Shown piece by piece: positions 1-7,920 of a DNA stretch of 64,000 nt. Source of the stretch: Kiritimatiellales bacterium (GTDB taxonomy: Bacteria > Verrucomicrobiota > Kiritimatiellia > Kiritimatiellales > Pontiellaceae). The translations under genes and the position numbers were made by a program. Position 1 is the first letter of the stretch, and each line of letters begins with the position of its first letter. A model generated the notes under the pieces. It made no database searches, had not been told where the DNA came from, and saw nothing but the letters and a program-made list of their open reading frames with translations. Where the stretch lies: NCBI GenBank assembly GCA_003246265.1, contig QKAU01000006.1:62001-126000 (forward strand), written 5' to 3'.

Positions 1-1429
1 TGGCAATAGCCCGCCCCATGGCGGTCGACATCTCGTTTTCGCGGGTTGCGACCGACTGGTAGAGTTCTTCGAGGCTTAGATGCTCGACCCTGTGCGTCCG
101 CATCAGGAAGGCGACGAGCTGCCGGATCGCATCCCATTTGTCGACCGCCTTGAGGTCGACCATGATGAACTCCTCGGCCAGAAACTCCACGAGCCGCTGG
201 CGGTCGCGGTTGGCCTCGCCCGACCGGACAAGGGCGGCCTTGGTGCAGAAGGGGCCCACGATCTCGGCAATCGTAACCCCGGCGAGGATGATGGCGCTGA
301 CCGCCTGCTTGATCCCGTCGGGAATATGGGCATCGCCCGCAAGCAGGATCACGAGACCGATGGCGATGCCCGATTGGGGATAGAGGGCAAAGGCCATGTT
401 CTGCCAGATGCGCGGGGAGCATCTGCCCACCAGCCCGCCGAGTGCCGCCCCGATGGTCTTGCCGAGGACGCGGCTGAAGAAATAGACCAATGCCACGAAG
501 CCCACCGCCATCATCGCCTCGAGATGCAGCGACACCCCCGCCAGCGTGAAGAAGCAGACATAGAGGATCGGTTCCAGTGGAAGCAGCGTGGTGAGCTGCC
601 GCTCCGCCAGCTCGGAGCTGTTGCCGAGGAAGACGCCGAAGAAGAGGTTGACCAGCAGCGGACTCAACTGCAGGTAGGCGGCCAGGCCGTCGAGCAGCAT
701 GATGGCCAGCAGGATAGTGGTGAAGTCGTGAAACCGCGGGCGGCTGACCAGCATCTTGCTGAGCCATCCGGCGGCAAAGCCCAACCCAAGGGATCCAAGC
801 AGGTGATAGGCAGCAAGGATGAGCGCGTCGTCGATCTTGCCGACCGTCTCCCCACTTTCAAAATAGGCCCCCACGAAGGTACGCATCATGACGAAGAGCA
901 GGATGCAGAGAATGTCGTTCAGGGCCACGGCGGAGATGAGGGTCTTGACGAACGGGCCCTTGGCCCGCATCTCCCGGATAAGGGCAATGGTCGTGGCGGG
1001 CGCCGTCGAGACGCAGATGCCTCCGAGCAGCAAGGTCGTGGGCCAGTCCATGCCGAAGAGGCGCGAAGCGGCAAGGACGGTTGCAACCGAAAACGAGACC
1101 TCCAGCAGGGAGATCGAGATGATGCGGCGCAGCGAGTTATGGATGCGGCGGTAGGAGAGATGCCCTCCGATGCTCACCGCTACGAGGCTCATCGCGAAGG
1201 TGGAGAGCGGCTGCAAATCCTGCATCTGCTCGTGGGTACCGATCAGTCCGAGGCAGGCCGGTCCCACCACCACGCCGCCGAGGATATTTCCCGTGACGTG
1301 CGGCAGGCGTAGCAGTTTTGCCACCCATCCGCCGGAAAAGCCGGCCAGCACCAGGATGCCCACCACCAGGAAGGGGCCCGGCTGGCCCCCGTGCAGGATG
1401 GAGTCGAGGATCTGGTGCAAGGCCTCCAC
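1..1429 (-). CDS. Cation:proton antiporter (CPA2/Kef type) with C-terminal PTS EIIA-like domain, partial
   Basis: This is an inner-membrane monovalent cation/H+ exchanger, cut by the left window edge after about 476 residues. The start is a GTG with a strong GGAGGA site just upstream, 10 bp after the preceding gene's stop. Roughly the first 390 residues form a run of about a dozen hydrophobic segments typical of the CPA2 fold, including glycine-rich stretches such as GGVVVGPACLG. The tail (about residue 400 on) is a PtsN/EIIA-type domain with the pattern DKWDAIRQLV...RENEMSTAMG. The window ends just before the expected IPH phospho-acceptor histidine. EIIA tails on antiporters are usually taken as regulatory, so phosphoryl control of ion flux is inferred. 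Substrate (Na+ or K+) cannot be told from sequence. Confidence 0.85.
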   Translation of the reverse strand, partial: MEALHQILDSILHGGQPGPFLVVGILVLAGFSGGWVAKLLRLPHVTGNILGGVVVGPACLGLIGTHEQMQDLQPLSTFAMSLVAVSIGGHLSYRRIHNSLRRIISISLLEVSFSVATVLAASRLFGMDWPTTLLLGGICVSTAPATTIALIREMRAKGPFVKTLISAVALNDILCILLFVMMRTFVGAYFESGETVGKIDDALILAAYHLLGSLGLGFAAGWLSKMLVSRPRFHDFTTILLAIMLLDGLAAYLQLSPLLVNLFFGVFLGNSSELAERQLTTLLPLEPILYVCFFTLAGVSLHLEAMMAVGFVALVYFFSRVLGKTIGAALGGLVGRCSPRIWQNMAFALYPQSGIAIGLVILLAGDAHIPDGIKQAVSAIILAGVTIAEIVGPFCTKAALVRSGEANRDRQRLVEFLAEEFIMVDLKAVDKWDAIRQLVAFLMRTHRVEHLSLEELYQSVATRENEMSTAMGRAIA

Positions 1430-1439
1430 GTTCTTCCTC

Positions 1440-1973
1440 CTATTCGGGCGTTTCCGGCGATACGTCATAGGGGCCGCCCAGGAAGGCCTTGGCCGCGAAG
1501 ACCCAGACCGAAACCAGTCCCCATCCCAGTCCGAACAGCACCCCGGCATCGATGATGCCGTGCCAAGGCTGGGGCGTGTGGTGTACCATGACGATCAGGG
1601 CCACGATCATGGCGGTAAGGCTGTAGGCCACGATCTTCCGCTTCCGCGTGGCGTGGAAATAACCCATGCAAAAAAGCGGGGCAAAAAGGACGCGCGCCGG
1701 TGTCGGATTCCGTTTCAGGTAGAGCGCCCGCGCCGCAGCACGCGGCGAGAACCGCAGTTGGAATCCCTTGTAGCCCTCGGCATAGCCCATGAACAGAAGG
1801 CTGGCGGCCAGGGCAACCCAGTGGAACCACGCAAGCCGAACGCCTTGCAGCTTGAGGACGTAGGGATAGAGGGCAAACAGGGCCCGGCCAAACAATAGGG
1901 AGAGGCCGACCAGGCCCCAGAGCGCCCCTATGCTCCCGGCCTTCGAATTCTTTTCATCGTTGAGGTCATCCAT
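1440..1973 (-). CDS. Hypothetical integral membrane protein (177 aa)
   Basis: I do not recognise the family. I chose the internal ATG at 1973 because an AAGGAG lies 11 bases upstream and the residues before it are arginine-rich and not protein-like. After a charged N-terminus (MDDLNDEK) there are four or five hydrophobic segments, around residues 15-40, 45-65, 100-115, 120-140 and 145-170, so it should be a polytopic inner-membrane protein. A basic loop (ALYLKRNPTPAR) lies between the second and third. It precedes the antiporter by 10 bp on the same strand and is probably co-transcribed, which hints at a role near ion transport, but nothing shows this directly. Confidence 0.6.
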   Translation of the reverse strand: MDDLNDEKNSKAGSIGALWGLVGLSLLFGRALFALYPYVLKLQGVRLAWFHWVALAASLLFMGYAEGYKGFQLRFSPRAAARALYLKRNPTPARVLFAPLFCMGYFHATRKRKIVAYSLTAMIVALIVMVHHTPQPWHGIIDAGVLFGLGWGLVSVWVFAAKAFLGGPYDVSPETPE

Positions 1974-2126
1974 GCTGTTGCAAACTCCTTGAGGCCTCCT
2001 CCAAACCGACTTCCCGGCCTCCGCGTCGAAATCGCCCGGAATATACCTGCCCGGCCGGTGAAACGAAGCCTTTTTACCGCCCAGGAACAATGGCACGGGT
2101 ATTGCTAAATTACAGTTGTCTCCTCC

Positions 2127-3155
2127 TCACCAGGCAGCGAGTTGATCGCGGATCAGCTCGCTGCCTGTTTCTTTCCCGACCCGCACGAGCAGTTGCTGCG
2201 CTGCCGCAGAATCCAGCACCTTGAGAAGGGCCACGGCATTCTTGCGCAATTGCGTGACCCCGGCATAGGCTGTGGCGTTGAGGGCGATCAGCCGTCGGAT
2301 CGCCGCGGACGGGGTCGTCAGCAACCACTCGAGATCCACGGGAATGCGCGTATCCATCTTGTCGCGCGGTGGACAGACGACCGTGCAATGATCGCAACCG
2401 AAGATCCAGTCGCCGATCATTTCCGCCTCCTTGCGGTCCAGGACACCACGCTTCTCAATGGTGAGATAACTGATGCAGACGCGGGCATCGATGGGAAGTC
2501 CAAACCGGATCGCCCCGGTCGGGCACTGCCTGATGCAGGCCAGACAATCGTCACACCGGAAGGGCATCGCAGGCTCCAGGATGACCTCGGGCAGCTCGAT
2601 TCCGAGGAAGAGGCACCCAATGAACACCCGCGTATTGGTCCGGTCGGGCACGCGCAACAAATCGTTTCCCCCGACCGTGCCCAGCCCACCGACCGTGGCG
2701 AAGAGACGCTCGTAGACCGCCTTGGTATCCACCGCCGCCGCGGCCTTGAACCCTCCGCCCAACCGCTCCGTCAAAGCCGACAGCAGCGCCTGCCCCCGTG
2801 CGTGGTAGTCGATCTCCCGGGCATAGGCCGACACAAATCCGAGCAGTGCCCCGTCCTGCGGTTCGGGAAAGGGATGCGTTGCCGCCGGATCGCCCCAGCG
2901 GTTCGTGAAGGCGAGTACAATCACCGATCGTGCGAACGGGAAGGTCTTCCACGGATCGGCCTTTTGCGGGAACATCCTTCCCAGATAGGCCATCTCGCCG
3001 TGCATGCCCGACGACAACCAGTCCGACACAAGGGCGTTGTTTTCCGCGATGCGCTGCCTGAGCAAGGGATTGTCCATGCGGATGCAGGCCGCCGAGTGCG
3101 CGCCGAGCTGCCGGGCGGTTTCAGGGAGCCATTCGCTAAAGTTGCTAAATTTCAT
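2127..3155 (-). CDS. queG: Epoxyqueuosine reductase QueG
   Basis: QueG reduces epoxyqueuosine to queuosine in the anticodon of GUN tRNAs, using cobalamin and two [4Fe-4S] clusters in the cytoplasm. The 342-residue protein carries the ferredoxin-like motif CDDCLACIRQCP (about residues 201-212) and a second cysteine set CDHCTVVCP near 254, the usual eight-cysteine arrangement. The catalytic aspartate motif VDTKAVYER is present. A small oddity is that the usual GKN motif after it reads GGN. The start at 3155 (MKFSNF) is preferred over an ATG 30 bases upstream because the extra residues do not belong to the family. It is divergent from the metalloenzyme gene at 3197 with only 41 bp between. Confidence 0.93.
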   Translation of the reverse strand: MKFSNFSEWLPETARQLGAHSAACIRMDNPLLRQRIAENNALVSDWLSSGMHGEMAYLGRMFPQKADPWKTFPFARSVIVLAFTNRWGDPAATHPFPEPQDGALLGFVSAYAREIDYHARGQALLSALTERLGGGFKAAAAVDTKAVYERLFATVGGLGTVGGNDLLRVPDRTNTRVFIGCLFLGIELPEVILEPAMPFRCDDCLACIRQCPTGAIRFGLPIDARVCISYLTIEKRGVLDRKEAEMIGDWIFGCDHCTVVCPPRDKMDTRIPVDLEWLLTTPSAAIRRLIALNATAYAGVTQLRKNAVALLKVLDSAAAQQLLVRVGKETGSELIRDQLAAW

Positions 3156-3156
3156 T

Positions 3157-3185
3157 TTGCACCTGCAGCCCAAAAGGGATAGCAA
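3157..3185 (+). promoter_or_regulatory. Sigma70-like promoter for the 3197 operon
   Basis: TTGCAC at 3157-3162 and TAGCAA at 3180-3185 are separated by 17 bp. The ATG at 3197 is only 11 bases past the -10, so the leader would be very short and there is no Shine-Dalgarno sequence. Confidence 0.55.
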
Positions 3186-3196
3186 ATGTAGCCAAG

Positions 3197-4084
3197 ATGG
3201 ACGGGCGGTTGAAGACCATTTTCATTTTCGTGGACGGCCTGGGACTCGGTGCCGCCGACCCCGCAACCAATCCATTGTGCAGTCCGCGTTTACCCAACCT
3301 CGTGGAGTTGCTGAAGCAAGCGGTACCGCTGGATGCCTGCCTTGGCTTCGACGGCCTGCCACAAAGCGCCACCGGCCAAGCAACCCTGCTGACGGGCATC
3401 AACGCGGCGGCGGCGATGGGACGCCATATCGAAGGTTTCCCTCCCCCCGCCCTGAAGGAGCTGGTGGAACGCGAGAACCTCTTCACCAAGCTGGCCGGTC
3501 TGGGTCATAGCTGCACCTTCGCCAACTGCTACTGGGGCATCGATCCACAAGAAATCCCGGCACGCCGCCAATCCGTTACGACCGTCATGACCCTGGCCGC
3601 GCTCGGCCGCGTCCAAGGCGACGCCGCGCTCCGGCATGGACTGGCGGTCACCCACGACATCACCCGCTGGACCATGCACACGCGCGGCTACGACGGGCCG
3701 CTGGTCCAGCCCGAGGAGGCCGCCCGCCATCTGCTTGCCCTCGCGGAGCGGAACGACTTCACCCTCTTCGAGTATTTCCTGACCGACCGCGCCGGCCATT
3801 CCGGCCATCCGGAACTGGTGGAGCAGTGCCTCGGCACGCTGGAACGATTCCTCCCCGAAGCGGCCCGCTTTGCCGAGGGGAAGAACCGCCTCCTGCTGAT
3901 TTGCAGCGACCACGGAAACATCGAGGACTCCACCACGCGCTCCCATACCCTGAATCCGGTACCGCTGATCGCCCTCGGAACGCACGCCGAAACGTTCCGG
4001 ACGCTGCGCTCCCTCGAGGATGTCGCCCCCGCCATCCTTCGCCTTTACGCCGCGCAGCCGACCGGCTATAGTGCGCCGCCATGA
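3197..4084 (+). CDS. Alkaline-phosphatase-superfamily metalloenzyme (phosphomutase-like)
   Basis: This 295-residue protein belongs to the metalloenzyme fold shared by cofactor-independent phosphoglycerate mutase, phosphopentomutase and alkaline phosphatase. It begins with the metal-binding FVDGLGLG, has a Ser/Thr nucleophile region QSATGQATLLTG, and ends with the paired metal motifs CSDHGN and SHTLNPVP that are near-identical to those of iPGM. At 295 residues it is far shorter than iPGM (about 510), so it is not the glycolytic enzyme. It opens a tight five-gene operon with dCMP deaminase, a DUF3108 protein and kdsB-kdsA, which hints at a phosphatase or phosphomutase role near the envelope or nucleotides. 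Substrate unknown. Confidence 0.75.
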   Translation: MDGRLKTIFIFVDGLGLGAADPATNPLCSPRLPNLVELLKQAVPLDACLGFDGLPQSATGQATLLTGINAAAAMGRHIEGFPPPALKELVERENLFTKLAGLGHSCTFANCYWGIDPQEIPARRQSVTTVMTLAALGRVQGDAALRHGLAVTHDITRWTMHTRGYDGPLVQPEEAARHLLALAERNDFTLFEYFLTDRAGHSGHPELVEQCLGTLERFLPEAARFAEGKNRLLLICSDHGNIEDSTTRSHTLNPVPLIALGTHAETFRTLRSLEDVAPAILRLYAAQPTGYSAPP

Positions 4085-4548
4085 CCCAGGAACCAACCAA
4101 CCGTCCCGGCTGGGACGAGTATTTCATGGATATCGCCCATGTCGTCGCCAGGCGTGGCAACTGTTCCCGCCGCAAGGTGGCTGCCGTGATCGTCAAGGAC
4201 AGGCGCATCATCTCAACCGGCTACAACGGCACGCCGCGCGGCATCGCCAACTGTTGCGAAGGGGGTTGCCCGCGCTGCGCCTCCGACGCGCCATCGGGCG
4301 GAAACCTGGGCGAATGCATCTGCGCCCATGCCGAGGAGAACGCGATCGTCCAGGCAGCCTACCATGGGATCGCGGTACGGGGCAGCACGCTCTATTGCAA
4401 CCTCAGCCCTTGCCTGATGTGCACCAAGATGGTCATCAACGCCGGTATACGGGAAGTGGTCTACGAAACCGAATACCACTTCACCGGCCAGGCACGCGCG
4501 CTCTTTGCCGAGGCGGGCGTCGATTGCCGGCAGTTCAGACGGGATTGA
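4081..4548 (+). CDS. dCMP deaminase (ComEB family)
   Basis: This zinc-dependent cytoplasmic deaminase converts dCMP to dUMP, feeding dTMP synthesis. In 155 residues it shows the catalytic HAEEN (histidine ligand and proton-shuttle glutamate) and the zinc ligand pair PCLMC, with the extra cysteine-rich insert CCEGGCPRC before the HAE motif that is typical of dCMP deaminases (it binds a structural zinc). The start ATG overlaps the upstream stop as ATGA, so translation is probably coupled. It is distinct from the cytidine deaminase at 13768. Confidence 0.88.
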   Translation: MTQEPTNRPGWDEYFMDIAHVVARRGNCSRRKVAAVIVKDRRIISTGYNGTPRGIANCCEGGCPRCASDAPSGGNLGECICAHAEENAIVQAAYHGIAVRGSTLYCNLSPCLMCTKMVINAGIREVVYETEYHFTGQARALFAEAGVDCRQFRRD

Positions 4549-4559
4549 GGCCGATTGCC

Positions 4560-5321
4560 ATGAAACAACTGTGCGCCATCCTGCTGGCCGGATGCTCCGC
4601 CGCGTTCGGCGGCGACTTCGAGGCCTGCTTCATTCCGGGCGAAGCCCTGGAGTACAAGGTGTCGTGGATGGGCCTCCCGCTTGCCTGGTCCCGGTCGACC
4701 ACGGAAACCTTCGAGGAGGAGGGTCGCCGGCTGGTGCGGATACGCATGGTCTCCCAGACCTACAAGGCCTATGCGCACATCTACAAGGTCGACGACGTGA
4801 CCGAGGTGGTCGTCGACCCGGCGACCGGGCTGCCGCTGAGGCTGGACGTCGTTGTGAACGAGGGCGGCATCAGCAGGAGCCACTTCACCACCTTCCACCA
4901 CGAGAAGAAGGTCGCCATTTTCCAGGACCGCATCAGCAAGGACATCAGGGAGGTTCCGATCGAGGCCGGGACGCGCGACCTGATCAGCTTCATCTACTGC
5001 TCCCGCTTCCAGGAGCTGGACCGCCTGGCCGGGATGGAGCACAGGGTCTACGTCGACGGGCGCGTCAAGAAGCTCGGCATGGCGATCCGCGAACACGACG
5101 AGATCAAGCTGCCGCAGTACGGCAAGGTGCCGAGCATCGAAATTGAACCGATCGCCGATTTCGACGGCCTCTTCCTGAGACAGGGGAACATCTTTTTTTG
5201 GATTTCAAACCGGGGCAGGCGCGTGGTTACATGCATTCGCGCCAAGGTCCCCGTCGGCAACATCACCGCAAGGCTCGAAGCGGTGGGTGGGCCCGGCGAC
5301 GATTTCTGGGTGCAGCAATAG
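4560..5321 (+). CDS. DUF3108 domain protein with signal peptide
   Basis: This 253-residue exported protein belongs to the DUF3108 family, whose function is not settled. The start at 4560 gives a short Sec-type leader (MKQLCAILLAGCSAAFGG), and a lipobox-like LAGC suggests it could instead be lipidated. The body has the family pattern: GEALEYKVSWMG near the start, a KVDD...VDPATGLPLRLD strand pair, a central DLISFIYCSR and a C-terminal FWISNRGRRVV. It lies 11 bp after dCMP deaminase and 10 bp before kdsB, inside an operon for KDO synthesis, so an envelope or LPS-related role is plausible but not shown. Confidence 0.75.
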   Translation: MKQLCAILLAGCSAAFGGDFEACFIPGEALEYKVSWMGLPLAWSRSTTETFEEEGRRLVRIRMVSQTYKAYAHIYKVDDVTEVVVDPATGLPLRLDVVVNEGGISRSHFTTFHHEKKVAIFQDRISKDIREVPIEAGTRDLISFIYCSRFQELDRLAGMEHRVYVDGRVKKLGMAIREHDEIKLPQYGKVPSIEIEPIADFDGLFLRQGNIFFWISNRGRRVVTCIRAKVPVGNITARLEAVGGPGDDFWVQQ

Positions 5322-5331
5322 GAAGGATGTT

Positions 5332-6087
5332 ATGGCAAAGATTGTTGGGGTGATCCCCTCGCGCTGGGGCTCCACCCGCTTCCCCGGCAAAAGCCTGGCG
5401 ATGATCGCCGGAAAACCGATGGTCCAGTGGGTCGTCGAACGGGTAAGGCAGGCCGAGAGGCTGGACGGCGTCATCGTGGCCACCGACGACCGCCGCATCG
5501 CCGACTGCGTCGAAGGCCTTGCCATTCCCGGAGTGGAGGTTGCGATGACCCGCCCCGACCACCCCTCCGGCACGGACCGCATCGCCGAAGCAGTCGCGGG
5601 ACGCGACATCGTCGCAGTCATCAACGTGCAGGGCGACGAACCGCTCATCGATCCTGCGCTCATCGACGAACTTGCCGGTGTGATTGCCACCGGGGAATGG
5701 GACATGGCCACCGCCGCCACACCCATCGAAGATGAACGGCTCATCGCCGAACCCTCGGTCGTCAAGGCCGTCTTCAACCGCGCCGGGCAGGCCCTCTACT
5801 TCTCCCGCGCCCCCATCCCGCATATCCGCGAGGCGGGAACCGATTGGCGCGGCGTCTACTGGCGGCACATCGGCATCTACGCCTATCGCAGCGACTACCT
5901 TGCCAAGCTCGTTGCCGAGCCGCCGTGCGCATTCGAAAACCTGGAAAAACTTGAACAGCTGCGTGCCCTCGACCTGGGCTGCCGCATGAAGGTGGTCAAG
6001 ACCCGCGACTTCGGCATCGGCGTCGATACGCCAGCGGATGTTGCCAAGGCCGAAGCCCTGCTTAGAAACCTGGAGACCCATCCATGA
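5332..6087 (+). CDS. kdsB: 3-deoxy-manno-octulosonate cytidylyltransferase KdsB
   Basis: KdsB activates KDO with CTP to CMP-KDO for the inner core of lipopolysaccharide. The 251-residue protein starts with the family signature MAKIVGVIPSRWGSTRFPGK and contains NVQGDEP (metal-binding aspartate) and the RPDHPSGTDRI motif. An ATG 45 bases upstream exists, but this start has a GGAAGG ribosome site and gives the conserved N-terminus. It overlaps kdsA by ATGA. Presence of this gene together with kdsA and lpxK shows a Gram-negative outer membrane with KDO-lipid A. Confidence 0.96.
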   Translation: MAKIVGVIPSRWGSTRFPGKSLAMIAGKPMVQWVVERVRQAERLDGVIVATDDRRIADCVEGLAIPGVEVAMTRPDHPSGTDRIAEAVAGRDIVAVINVQGDEPLIDPALIDELAGVIATGEWDMATAATPIEDERLIAEPSVVKAVFNRAGQALYFSRAPIPHIREAGTDWRGVYWRHIGIYAYRSDYLAKLVAEPPCAFENLEKLEQLRALDLGCRMKVVKTRDFGIGVDTPADVAKAEALLRNLETHP

Positions 6088-6902
6088 CGACCAAAACCAT
6101 CAACGTCAAAGGCGTGAAGTTCGGCGGGAAGAACCCGCTGGCGCTGATCGCAGGACCGTGCGTGATCGAAAGCCGCGAAGGATGCATGGCCATCGCCGAC
6201 AAGCTCGTCAAGTTGTCCAATAAACAACAGATTCCCTTTGTCTTCAAGGCCTCCTACGACAAGGCCAACCGGACCTCGATCAGCGCCTACCGCGGCCCCG
6301 GCATCTCCAAGGGGCTTGAAATCCTCGCCGAAATCAAGGCCAAGTACAACGTTCCCGTGCTGACCGATGTCCACAGCGTCGAGGAGATCCACATCGCCTC
6401 CAAGGTGGTCGACATCATCCAATTGCCCGCCTTCCTCGTCCGGCAGACCGACTTCGTGGTGGCCGCCGGCGAAAGCGGTGCGGTGGTCAACGTCAAGAAG
6501 GCGCAGTTCCTCGCCCCATGGGACATGAAGAACGTCGTGAGGAAGCTGGAGGAGACCGGCAACACCAGGATCCTGCTCACCGAGCGCGGGGCGTCGTTCG
6601 GCTACAACACCCTGGTGGCCGACATGCGCAGCCTGGTCATCATGCGCGAGTTGGGCTATCCGGTCGTCTTCGACGCCACCCATTCCGTCCAGTCGCCCGG
6701 CGGCAAGGGCGATTCCTCCGGCGGCGACGGGCGGTTTGCGCCCTACCTTGCCCGGGCCGCCGCCGCAGTAGGCGTCGACGGCATGTTCATCGAAACCCAT
6801 CCCGACCCCGCCTGCGCCCTGTCCGACGGCCCGAACATGATCCCGCTGCAGGCGATGGGTCCGCTATGGAAGAAGCTCGATGCCATCGACCGGATCCCGT
6901 AA
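6084..6902 (+). CDS. kdsA: KDO-8-phosphate synthase KdsA, metal-dependent class
   Basis: KdsA condenses phosphoenolpyruvate with arabinose 5-phosphate to KDO-8-phosphate. The 272-residue protein has the substrate motifs KASYDKANR, RQTDF and the C-terminal ETHPDP. The motif IAGPCVIES carries a cysteine where the metal-independent E. coli enzyme has asparagine; with the histidine of FDATHS, the glutamate of FIETHPDP and the aspartate of LSDGP this matches the four-ligand set of the metal-dependent class. The start overlaps the kdsB stop as ATGA. It is the last gene of the operon starting at 3197. Confidence 0.95.
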   Translation: MTTKTINVKGVKFGGKNPLALIAGPCVIESREGCMAIADKLVKLSNKQQIPFVFKASYDKANRTSISAYRGPGISKGLEILAEIKAKYNVPVLTDVHSVEEIHIASKVVDIIQLPAFLVRQTDFVVAAGESGAVVNVKKAQFLAPWDMKNVVRKLEETGNTRILLTERGASFGYNTLVADMRSLVIMRELGYPVVFDATHSVQSPGGKGDSSGGDGRFAPYLARAAAAVGVDGMFIETHPDPACALSDGPNMIPLQAMGPLWKKLDAIDRIP

Positions 6903-7031
6903 CGGCGCCGAGCTGGAGTATGTGAAATATTCGCTAAATTCGCTGGCGAATCCATGGTCCGCGTGGTTGCGTAGATCGCATTGAACGACGTTCGCACAAG
7001 CTATCCGCAAACCCCAAGGAAGGAGCATTGC

Positions 7032-7472
7032 ATGAAGACAGCATCCAAGATCCTCGCGGCCCTCGTCCTGGCCGCCGCAGCCGGCGCACCGACCGCGCGC
7101 GCCCACTGCCAGGTGCCTTGCGGCATCTACGACGATGAGATGCGCATCCACATGATGGAGGAACACGTGGCCACCATCGAGAAAGCGATGAAGCAGATCG
7201 GGGCCAAGGAGAACGACAACCAGACCGTGCGCTGGATCGTGAACAAGGAGAAGCACGCCGACGAGCTCTCCGAGATCGTGACCTACTACTTCATGGCGCA
7301 ACGCATCAAGCCGGACATGGAGAAGTACGAGGAAAACCTCAAGACCCTGCACGCCATCCTGGTCGAGTCCATGAAGTGCAAGCAGACAACCGATCTGGCC
7401 CATGTCGAAAAGCTCAAGGAGCTGATCCACGGCTTCGAGCACACCTACTTCGGGGAGGCGCACCAGCACTAG
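7032..7472 (+). CDS. sodN: Nickel superoxide dismutase with Sec signal peptide
   Basis: NiSOD dismutes superoxide using nickel held by the first residues of the mature protein. The 146-residue product begins with a Sec-type leader (residues 1-24, ending TARA) followed directly by HCQVPCGIYDD, the nickel hook (His1, Cys2, Cys6). Signal peptidase cleavage after A-R-A would therefore expose His1, replacing the short propeptide and SodX protease of Streptomyces. The rest (about 120 residues, helical, with KEKHADELSEIV) fits the four-helix bundle. The ATG at 7032 has AGGAAGGAG upstream; the ATG at 6981 would bury the leader. No sodX lies nearby. The enzyme is probably periplasmic. Confidence 0.92.
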   Translation: MKTASKILAALVLAAAAGAPTARAHCQVPCGIYDDEMRIHMMEEHVATIEKAMKQIGAKENDNQTVRWIVNKEKHADELSEIVTYYFMAQRIKPDMEKYEENLKTLHAILVESMKCKQTTDLAHVEKLKELIHGFEHTYFGEAHQH

Positions 7473-7482
7473 CCCCCGCCAT

Positions 7483-7920
7483 CTACCACCACAGGCGGTA
7501 GGCGGAATCGAGGGGGAAGGCGTTCTCGATGTGGCGGATCACCGGCGGTTCGCCGCCCGGCGACCCCACCACCTCGACGACATCGAACCGGATATGTTCC
7601 GGTTCGATTTTTTCTTTCCGGAGATAGGCCACCGCCGCACGCGACAGCCGCCTGCGCTTTTCCCGGTCCACGGCGGAAAAGGGGCGGCCGAACGTTTCGT
7701 TCCGGCGCGTCTTCACCTCGACGAATACGAGGGTTTGTCCCTCGCGACCAACAATATCGATCTCGTCATGTCTCCCGGCGCGGACCCGTTTGCCAACGAT
7801 CTTCACGCCGTTGGCCTTGAGAAAACGTGCGGCCTGCCGCTCCCCCCATCGGCCGCTGGCCAGATGCGGGGCTTCGCGGCGCATCCGGAACAGCTGTTCA
7901 ATCCACCGTCCCGCGCCCAT
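7483..7920 (-). CDS. YraN family protein (UPF0102), endonuclease-like
   Basis: This 145-residue protein has the UPF0102 hallmarks: GRWGERQAARFLKANG, then RHDEIDIV and LVFVEVKTR, which together form the PD-(D/E)xK nuclease core seen in Holliday-junction-resolvase-like folds. Biochemical function is not firmly established for the family. It overlaps the 3' end of glgA by 23 bp on the same strand and converges with sodN, whose stop lies 10 bp away, so there is no room for a separate terminator. Confidence 0.88.
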   Translation of the reverse strand: MGAGRWIEQLFRMRREAPHLASGRWGERQAARFLKANGVKIVGKRVRAGRHDEIDIVGREGQTLVFVEVKTRRNETFGRPFSAVDREKRRRLSRAAVAYLRKEKIEPEHIRFDVVEVVGSPGGEPPVIRHIENAFPLDSAYRLWW

